A DNA stretch of 64,000 nucleotides, from contig NZ_LFLZ01000010.1 of assembly GCF_001189845.1 (NCBI RefSeq), forward strand, positions 1 through 64,000, in the 5' to 3' direction. Shown piece after piece: positions 58,304 through 64,000 of this stretch. Position 1 is the first letter of the stretch. Every line of letters begins with the position of its first letter. The stretch is from Bradyrhizobium tropiciagri (GTDB taxonomy: Bacteria > Pseudomonadota > Alphaproteobacteria > Rhizobiales > Xanthobacteraceae). The position numbers were made by a program, and so were the translations under genes. The notes under the pieces are model-generated. The model had not been told where the DNA came from. It did no database searches and was given only the letters and a program-made list of their open reading frames with translations.

Positions 58304-59053
58304 CTACTTCTCGCCACTCCGCGTTGCGGACTTGGCGCCGGCCAATTCCGTCAAGTTGATGCGATCAAATTCGCTCCAGACATTTGCAAGCCAGTGCCGG
58401 ACATAACCGCGTAGCACGAAGGAGTTGTTCGCGGGCTCATCGTTGCGGCCCTTGTTTGCGACGAAATCTACGAACGGGACGGATGCGACTTCGACCTGCT
58501 CATAGGCCATCTCGTTAAGTTTCGGGATGGTCAACTCGGTCGCCTGTTTGATGCGGTGAAAATAGGAGTTATAGGTCGACTGGTCCCACTGGAAGAACTG
58601 AGTGTCGTTGATGAAGTTCTTGACCAGATAGTACTTTGCTCCGCTCATGAAGTTAGCGGTCTCCTCGATCTCGTCGAGCGAAGCGATAGACGATCCTAGA
58701 ATGTGGAATACGGCAAAGGTAACCTGGCCGGACCGCGCCGAATCCAGAAATCCGATGTCGCGCAAGGAGGCCAGCGCTGAGGACAGCAATCCGGCGCGAG
58801 CGTCGATGACGGTGACAGATAGCCCGGAGTTCAGGGTATCGAAAATCTTCATCTGGTCCGCGGTCGTCGTCATGTCGACGATCTCGGTGATCTCGGGATA
58901 AAAGCGCTTCAGCGTTCCCCGCGGAGACTCCGTATCGAAAGCGCGTGTTTGCACGTTGTTGACGCTGAAGTAGTCCAGCAGCGTTCGTGATACGGTCGTC
59001 TTGCCGACTCCTCCCTTGTCTGCACCCACCACAATCACAACTGGCTTCACCAT
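58304..59053 (-). CDS. ParA/MinD-like ATPase
   Basis: 249-residue protein with a canonical deviant Walker A, GADKGGVGKTTVSRTL (signature Lys13, P-loop Lys18), and Walker B in VTVIDARAGLLSS. ParA-type ATPases dimerise on ATP and position cargo such as DNA or protein complexes. The start at 59053 follows AGGAGAATTCA. No parB-like gene or centromere repeat is visible nearby, so plasmid partition is unlikely. It forms a two-gene operon with the non-canonical ATPase downstream. Confidence 0.8.
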   Translation of the reverse strand: MVKPVVIVVGADKGGVGKTTVSRTLLDYFSVNNVQTRAFDTESPRGTLKRFYPEITEIVDMTTTADQMKIFDTLNSGLSVTVIDARAGLLSSALASLRDIGFLDSARSGQVTFAVFHILGSSIASLDEIEETANFMSGAKYYLVKNFINDTQFFQWDQSTYNSYFHRIKQATELTIPKLNEMAYEQVEVASVPFVDFVANKGRNDEPANNSFVLRGYVRHWLANVWSEFDRINLTELAGAKSATRSGEK

Positions 59054-59792
59054 TGAATTCTCCTGAGGCACTCGCTCTTGCCGCGCGCGAAGTGCGCAAT
59101 CGGCGCGTTACTGCTTTGGGTGAGAACATGGCAGAAAGAAGGGTAATTGAATTTTCGACGCGAGAGCTCCTCAGGTTGACCAACGTTTTCAACATCGAGC
59201 GAGTTGCGCGGTCTGACTGAGACGTCGGCGCACGCTGAGAGTAGCAAGTAATCGCTCCTGCTCGTGATTTACGTCAGGATCGTGAGTAGCCGGAAGGCCG
59301 GGCGTCGAAGGATCAGCCGTGAGCCTGATGATCGTTGCGATAGCGTTCTATCTACCGATCGTTGGATCGTCATGAAGGACGTGAACCTTACGCGGCGTCA
59401 GCTTGTAGTATCGATGTAAACACGCTTAAGGTGGTGCTACACTGCCTGGAGAGTAGTCGCGGATCTAGCTCGTTCGACATGGGTTGGCCTGATCTAGTAT
59501 CTCCAAAAGCGTGACGACGTTTTCGCTAGAATGCGTCTCGTTAGTTCGTAAATCCGCGACGACGCAAATCGCCCGGGCGCCGGTCCGACAACATCGCGCG
59601 TGACGACAGCTGCATCTATCGAGCTAGGGCGGACTTGTAGAAGATCGGGCGTTCCCGATGCGATCGTCGAAATTCGAAACGCTCGAACGCAAACGAAAAG
59701 CTGGAGTCAACTGGCACAACGGAAATTGACGGGGCAGGGCGGCGATGTGGCGCCGACTCAAGTTTCGATAGGCTCGCTGTCAACATTCTGCT
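59054..59792. other. gap between ParA-like and diiron genes
   Basis: Divergent-convergent gap. It holds a tts-like string at 59397. A GTG frame at 59600-59860 (86 codons) has no family or ribosome site. Confidence 0.35.
59397..59426 (+). promoter_or_regulatory. tts-like string without clear target
   Basis: GTCAGCTTGTAGTATCGATG matches the first half of a tts box. No convincing plus-strand gene follows, so it may be vestigial. Confidence 0.35.
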
Positions 59793-60503
59793 CTACAAAG
59801 AGAATGGCCTGGCGATATTTCTCATGGTCACGATGCGAGAGTTGGCGAGCAGTTCTTTAGAGTAAACTGCGCCGAAGTAGTCGAGGACGAAGGTTCCGGA
59901 ATAGCATAGACTTTCGGTCGCGCGGATTAGATTATCGAGAATTGAGTCCACTCGGCCAATGCGGTCGCGGTAGCGCGCACGGATAACATTGACGGCGTTC
60001 ATCGAGTGAACCGCCTCGTCAGCAATCACCTCCCTCAGCCAGTGATGAAACGTGTTGTTACCAAGGGCGTCATAGAAGGGCTTCTCTGCTGCATAGGCAC
60101 GGCAAGTGCACATCTCATCAAATGCAATCATAACCATGAGGGAGAATTCATCCTTCAGGTGCTCAACGATTGGACCAAAATCGTGCGACCGACCGTCCAA
60201 TCTCTCCCGAAGATCCTTTTCGGATCCATTAGCGACGAGTTCAATGATGCGGATGAAGCCATCGGTGTGGCGCTCCTCGTCGATCGCCCAGGCGTTGAAG
60301 AATGCCGCAGCTTCATCGCTAACGATGAGTTTTCGGTCGGCTAACTCTTGTTTCAGGTGCCGGGCGTCATATTCCGTGTATAGGTCAGGCCACAATTTAT
60401 TCCAACGCGCACATATAGCCGATGGCTCAGCGTTGAACATCGTTGGCGTAAGAGAATTGAATAGTTCGTTTGGACTCCAGTGCCGCTGAACAGGCGTGAT
60501 CAT
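59793..60503 (-). CDS. putative ferritin-like diiron protein
   Basis: 236-residue soluble protein with two ExxH motifs, E76-x-x-H79 in AIDEERHTDGF and E163-x-x-H166 in VIADEAVHSMN, and an intervening Glu130 in AFDEMCTCRAY. Together with an upstream glutamate this fits the four-helix diiron-carboxylate pattern of oxygenases and R2-like proteins. No specific family is recognised. The start at 60503 follows AGGGGCACTCAG. No partner gene is adjacent. Oxidation of a metabolite or signal molecule is possible but unproven. Confidence 0.65.
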   Translation of the reverse strand: MITPVQRHWSPNELFNSLTPTMFNAEPSAICARWNKLWPDLYTEYDARHLKQELADRKLIVSDEAAAFFNAWAIDEERHTDGFIRIIELVANGSEKDLRERLDGRSHDFGPIVEHLKDEFSLMVMIAFDEMCTCRAYAAEKPFYDALGNNTFHHWLREVIADEAVHSMNAVNVIRARYRDRIGRVDSILDNLIRATESLCYSGTFVLDYFGAVYSKELLANSRIVTMRNIARPFSL

Positions 60504-61280
60504 CTGAGTGCCCCTAATCGCGGTGCGAGCGCTCCAGCGTGCCATCGTGAATCGTGCGCTCGTACAGCAGTCTGCTGCAAACTACACGTACCGTCACCTA
60601 GATGCTTTGGCGAGTTGATTCTAGATCGGAGACGTCTGCCTTGGCCGAAGCGCCACCCGAAAGGGCAGCAAGTACTTGTGGCCTAGGGCTGCAAATCGAA
60701 AACCAGACTCCTCAATTGGAGGGGGAAGATGATGCGCCGACGTCGAGAGTGCAGCCTCCGCGGGGCTGTCATGCTGACAGGTACTTTTAGTGTGCCAAGC
60801 TCCAGCGACGCCGCTGGTTCGGCCTAGGGATAGGTCAGCCTGGACCGTGCACTGTCGTGTGGCATGGCACCGGGGTTCGGACTGGCACCAAGGGATGTCA
60901 AACTGCGTCGGAGTCGATCCCAATCCTTGGCCTCGTCGAGGGGGTTGACAATGCGTTGGCCGCTTGTGACTTCACATTGGAAGCCAATCAGCATTACAGG
61001 TCGCTTGATTGATGTGTAAGCCGAGAAGCGCGCTCGATCCTGTTCGTCATCTATGCTCTTGCCTGGCTGAGTTTGTTGCCGAGCAAACGCGGAGCAACGG
61101 CGACCTTGGCCGGCGTCGCCGAGACGCGCTTGATGGAAGACGTCCTCCTCGGGAAAGTTCATCGGCCGTCAAGCCGGCAAGAATCTGCCAACCATTCACG
61201 CCTTTCGTCCTTGCCGCTAACGGATCAAAAACTGTTATGCAGCAAGTTCTCGCCTGGGACCGCAGGGGAAATATCTGCAC
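60504..61280. other. gap without recognised gene
   Basis: Short frames only; a near-miss sigma-54 element at 60529-60544 has the wrong spacing. Confidence 0.35.
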
Positions 61281-61466
61281 ATGATCGGACTGGCCGTTAT
61301 GGAAAATGTGCGCCGCTATCGCGCGATTGCGTCTCTGTGCCGGCAGGCTGCCGCATTTCGGCCAATCCAAGGGGGCTCATTGCTGGCGCAAGCTGCAGAT
61401 TGGGAAGACCGTGCAGTTGCGGAGCTTGAGAGATATTTTGATTGTTCGACTGCGTGTCCTCGTTGA
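61281..61466 (+). CDS. small conserved-looking hypothetical protein
   Basis: 61-residue protein containing ENVRRYRAIASLCRQAAAFR and AQAADWEDRAVAELERYF. I recall many short Bradyrhizobium proteins with the same YRAIASLCRQ-AA pattern, of unknown function. Start at 61281 or the internal ATG 61299. Confidence 0.55.
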   Translation: MIGLAVMENVRRYRAIASLCRQAAAFRPIQGGSLLAQAADWEDRAVAELERYFDCSTACPR

Positions 61467-61789
61467 AGTGGCCGGACGATTCAAAGATCCGCTGCCCGAG
61501 AATGGGTAAATTCAAGATATGGAATTGTGGCTGGATGACTTGGTTAGGCAGTCGTGTGAGAGATCGGTTTGAACCTATTGGCTTCTAATTGAGGGTAGAG
61601 GCCTGCTCCATCGAAGCGAGGGCGTGTCGGGCTCACGCCATCCAGCCAAGAGATGGCGCTCGGCTCTCGCGATTGTACACGATAAAGTTGGGCTCCTCGC
61701 GACAACATCGTTCGAAAGCAAATGTGCCCTGTAATCTCATTATCCAGCTGTCTGTCGGTCAGACGACCGACATGGTAGGCATCCGCGAT
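61467..61789. other. gap between convergent genes
   Basis: Nothing supported. Confidence 0.4.
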
Positions 61790-62386
61790 TTACCGCTGTT
61801 GGCTGTGAGATCTCGATCTGGCTAACGTGTACTGGTCGCCAGTTTGCAACTCCTGATTGGAGTTTTGGCTACCCGTCTTGCCTTCAAGTGCGGCCGACAG
61901 CTTGAGATTGTTGCGCAACATTGAATTTGTGGGCTCGATCGCGAGGCCTTGACGGTATAGCACTTGCGCCTCCTCGTGGCGCCCCTGTTGATCGAGCACG
62001 ACGCCCTTTGCATTCAATGCGCGCAGGTCGCCGGGGGCTGCCAATAGTACCTCATTGAGCACCTGAAGTGCCTCATCTGAGGAGTTGCGCGCCAACAAGG
62101 CCCGCGCAAGAGAAATTGCCGCATTGACGTTGTCCGGTCGTTGGTCCAAGGCCGCGCGTAGATTCTGCTCATCAGCATCAATGAGAGCGCGCGAGATGCG
62201 CTCGCGCATGGCCGGATCAAACTCTTTGGCGTCTGCTAGGTCTGACGTGGACCACTGCTCGCGAAGATCGGACAGGCTCGCGCAACCGGTGAGCATCATA
62301 ATAGTGATCATCGCAGGCAGAACCGACCATGGGCCTGGACTAGCGAAGCACAAGCGCCGCCGACGTTTGGTTCCACTTGAATTCAT
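61790..62386 (-). CDS. TPR lipoprotein of the T3SS cluster (y4yS-like)
   Basis: 198-residue predicted outer-membrane or periplasmic lipoprotein: a hydrophobic segment followed by the lipobox LTGCAS, then two or three tetratricopeptide repeats (NVNAAISLARALLARNSSDE, DLRALNAKGVVLDQQGRHEE, AQVLYRQGLAIEPTNSMLRN). A TPR gene directly after rhcV is, as I recall, the rhizobial arrangement (y4yS in NGR234). It may assist secretion-apparatus assembly. ATG 62386 is used; a TTG at 62407 overlapping the rhcV stop is an alternative. Confidence 0.8.
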   Translation of the reverse strand: MNSSGTKRRRRLCFASPGPWSVLPAMITIMMLTGCASLSDLREQWSTSDLADAKEFDPAMRERISRALIDADEQNLRAALDQRPDNVNAAISLARALLARNSSDEALQVLNEVLLAAPGDLRALNAKGVVLDQQGRHEEAQVLYRQGLAIEPTNSMLRNNLKLSAALEGKTGSQNSNQELQTGDQYTLARSRSHSQQR

Positions 62387-62403
62387 GGCCTGCTCGTGCT
62401 GTC

Positions 62404-64000
62404 TCAACTCGCAGCGCTCAGGAGACCGCCCGGCGAAGGGCTCTTGTCCTTGGCAGGTGCCAGCTTCACGGATCCGATCGGCTGGACCGTGAAATCCGCG
62501 GCGAGGTCTTGATAAGAAAGGACAGGTAGGTCGATTCCGTTGCGGGTGAGAAAGCCGCGAACGAAACGCCGGATATCCATCGAACCCAGAATAACTGGCT
62601 GGTTTTGGCTGCGCGCGATGCTCGAATGGATCTGGCGAAATTGGGAGAGCAGCATTTCGCTTTGCCGGTCCTCCAAAACGAGGTACGGGCCGACGGCGGT
62701 CTCGCGCACGGCACCCCGCACGATATCCTCAGTCTCGCGCTCGACGATAAAGGCAGCCACAACGCGATGTGCGTTGGCATAGCGGTGACAGATCTGCCGC
62801 TTCAGAACAGAGCGCACATATTCGGTGAGCAGTACAGCGTTTTGCTCCCGTTCGCTCCATTCCGCAAGCGCCTCCAGAACCAAGCGGGTGTTCCGGATGG
62901 GGATGCCCTCGTCCAGCAGACGACGCAGGACATCCGCGATCCGAGGGATCGGTGTCGTGCGCAGCACCTCCTTCACCAGATCGGCATATTCCTGCTCCAT
63001 CCGGCCAAGCAACTGGCGCGTTTCCTGAATGCCAACCAAGCGCTGTGCATAGCGCGTCAACGTGGACCGGACGCGCAAGGCGATGATTTCGCTCGGTCCG
63101 TGATGCCCTATGCCGGCCGCTTTGAGAGCAGCCGCATGGCCCTGTTCGATCCAGATCCGATTCGTGTCTGGATCCTGCCAGAAGGGGATGCCGCTCAATT
63201 CGATGTTCGCTACGTCGTCATCAAGCAAGAGCTTTGTCGGATCAATAGCGCCCTCTTCTACGGGCACGCCCTCGACGGCCACACTGAATTGCGATCGGGC
63301 CAAGTGGTTGGCGCTTTGGGCGGGAATGCGTGGAATTGTGATACCCAGATCAGCTGAGACCAGTGCTGAAACCCGTGCGACGCATTGCTCGAGTTCCCTC
63401 ACGTCCATTGCCCTCATCAGGTTCGGCGCCAGCAACAGGGTAATCGGAAGTGCTTCGGCCGGCACGGTTTGCTTCTGACTCTGCGTGGCCGCGGGAGCCG
63501 AACCGGTGGGACTGACGCCGGCCTTGGGAGCGGTCTTGCTCTCTGGCACGCCAACCTTGACAAAGCTGGCGGCGGAAAAGAGCGCGGCCAGTATGACAAA
63601 GGGGGGCAAAGGGAAGCCAGGAACGAGTCCCATCACAAGCAGGACGCAGGCGGCCAGCCGGAGCGCTTGTGTGCTGGCCGTAAGCTGGTTGACGATATCA
63701 GCGCCGAGATTGAGTCTGGAAGGACCGTTGACACGAGTGACAATGGTTGCGGCTGTAATTGACAGCAGCAGCGCTGGGATCTGCGAAATGAGCGCATCAC
63801 CGATCGTCAGGATAGTGTATTGATGCATCGCCTCCTCAAGGGACATGCCCCTGGAGAGCGAGCCGATCGTGATGCCACCTAGCATATTGATACAAATGAC
63901 TATGAGTCCGGCGATGGCATCGCCCTTCACGAATTTCATGGCGCCATCCATCGCGCCGTGAAGCTGGCTTTCCCGCTCCAGCACGCCGCGCCGGCTGCGG
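62404..64000 (-). CDS. rhcV: type III export gate protein RhcV (SctV), 3' part
   Basis: 532 codons of the FlhA/SctV family, cut by the window's right edge on its 5' side. The visible N-terminal part is the end of the membrane domain (GAMDGAMKFVKGDAIAGLIV, then GDALISQIPALLLSITAATI), followed by the cytoplasmic domain that docks chaperone-effector complexes. It is the main export gate of the rhizobial T3SS. The reading remains open through the window edge. The TPR lipoprotein gene follows immediately. Confidence 0.95.
   Translation of the reverse strand, partial: RSRRGVLERESQLHGAMDGAMKFVKGDAIAGLIVICINMLGGITIGSLSRGMSLEEAMHQYTILTIGDALISQIPALLLSITAATIVTRVNGPSRLNLGADIVNQLTASTQALRLAACVLLVMGLVPGFPLPPFVILAALFSAASFVKVGVPESKTAPKAGVSPTGSAPAATQSQKQTVPAEALPITLLLAPNLMRAMDVRELEQCVARVSALVSADLGITIPRIPAQSANHLARSQFSVAVEGVPVEEGAIDPTKLLLDDDVANIELSGIPFWQDPDTNRIWIEQGHAAALKAAGIGHHGPSEIIALRVRSTLTRYAQRLVGIQETRQLLGRMEQEYADLVKEVLRTTPIPRIADVLRRLLDEGIPIRNTRLVLEALAEWSEREQNAVLLTEYVRSVLKRQICHRYANAHRVVAAFIVERETEDIVRGAVRETAVGPYLVLEDRQSEMLLSQFRQIHSSIARSQNQPVILGSMDIRRFVRGFLTRNGIDLPVLSYQDLAADFTVQPIGSVKLAPAKDKSPSPGGLLSAAS

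Noticed and set aside
60529..60544. TGGCACGCTGGAGCGC on the minus strand as a sigma-54 promoter of the diiron gene
   Set aside because: GG to GC spacing is 9, not 10, and the -12 part is poor.
60770..60785. GTCAGCATGACAGCCC on the minus strand as a tts box
   Set aside because: Only the GTCAGC half matches; no TCGAAAGCT-like half.

Overview
The window is part of a Bradyrhizobium-type symbiosis island (a soybean or other legume microsymbiont). It combines a long nif/fix cluster in the bradyrhizobial order (nifDKENX, nifS, nifB, nifZ, nifH, nifQ, nifV, nifW, fixBCX), sigma-54/NifA promoters, a FixK-type box, a nopP gene inside the nif region, and a type III secretion (T3SS) border with effector genes and rhcV. 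All identifications come from reading the sequence and from recall of families; no database search was run.

Layout. 0.3-7.0 kb: a minus-strand catabolic operon (fused TRAP permease, TRAP binding protein, split transketolase, SDR dehydrogenase) with a divergent LysR regulator. 7.2-15.1 kb: nifD-K-E-N-X, two small NifX-associated genes and ferredoxin fdxB, behind two NifA sites and a -24/-12 promoter. 15.4-16.5 kb: the T3SS effector nopP with a tts-like box and a hairpin. 17.1-21.3 kb: a Rieske protein, then two divergent operons sharing one NifA site. One encodes an unknown 196-aa protein. The other encodes an IscA-like protein, a NifU C-terminal remnant, NifS, NifT and a SIR2-like protein. 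21.4-29.8 kb: nifB, frxA, a decayed gene, two NifZ-domain genes, small nif-associated genes, a DegT-like protein without the PLP lysine, a second Rieske protein and a thioredoxin-like ferredoxin. 30.3-31.9 kb: OmpW with a FixK/FNR-type box and an ArsC-like nitrogenase-associated protein. 32.2-40.3 kb: nifH, nifQ, a frameshifted nifV, nifW and fixBCX, with three sigma-54 promoters. 40.5-41.7 kb: ahpCD with its own sigma-54 promoter.

41.9-64 kb is the T3SS flank. It holds a NopD-like SUMO protease (frameshifted), a decaying molybdate-transport remnant (ModC and DUF2478), a di-haem peroxidase, a SKWP-repeat effector, a NopM/IpaH-like LRR ubiquitin ligase, a pair of ParA-like ATPases, a putative diiron protein, a TPR lipoprotein and the 3' part of rhcV running off the right edge. 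Long stretches here look non-coding or decayed.

How it works together: low oxygen and NifA switch on nitrogenase structural genes, cofactor assembly (NifB, E, N, X, Q, V, S, Z), electron supply (FixBCX and ferredoxins) and peroxide defence (AhpCD). FixK probably drives ompW. TtsI, through tts boxes, would drive the effector genes. Recurrent observations are five genes apparently broken by loss of one base, and several nif-cluster proteins that keep a fold but lack a hallmark catalytic or ligand residue.
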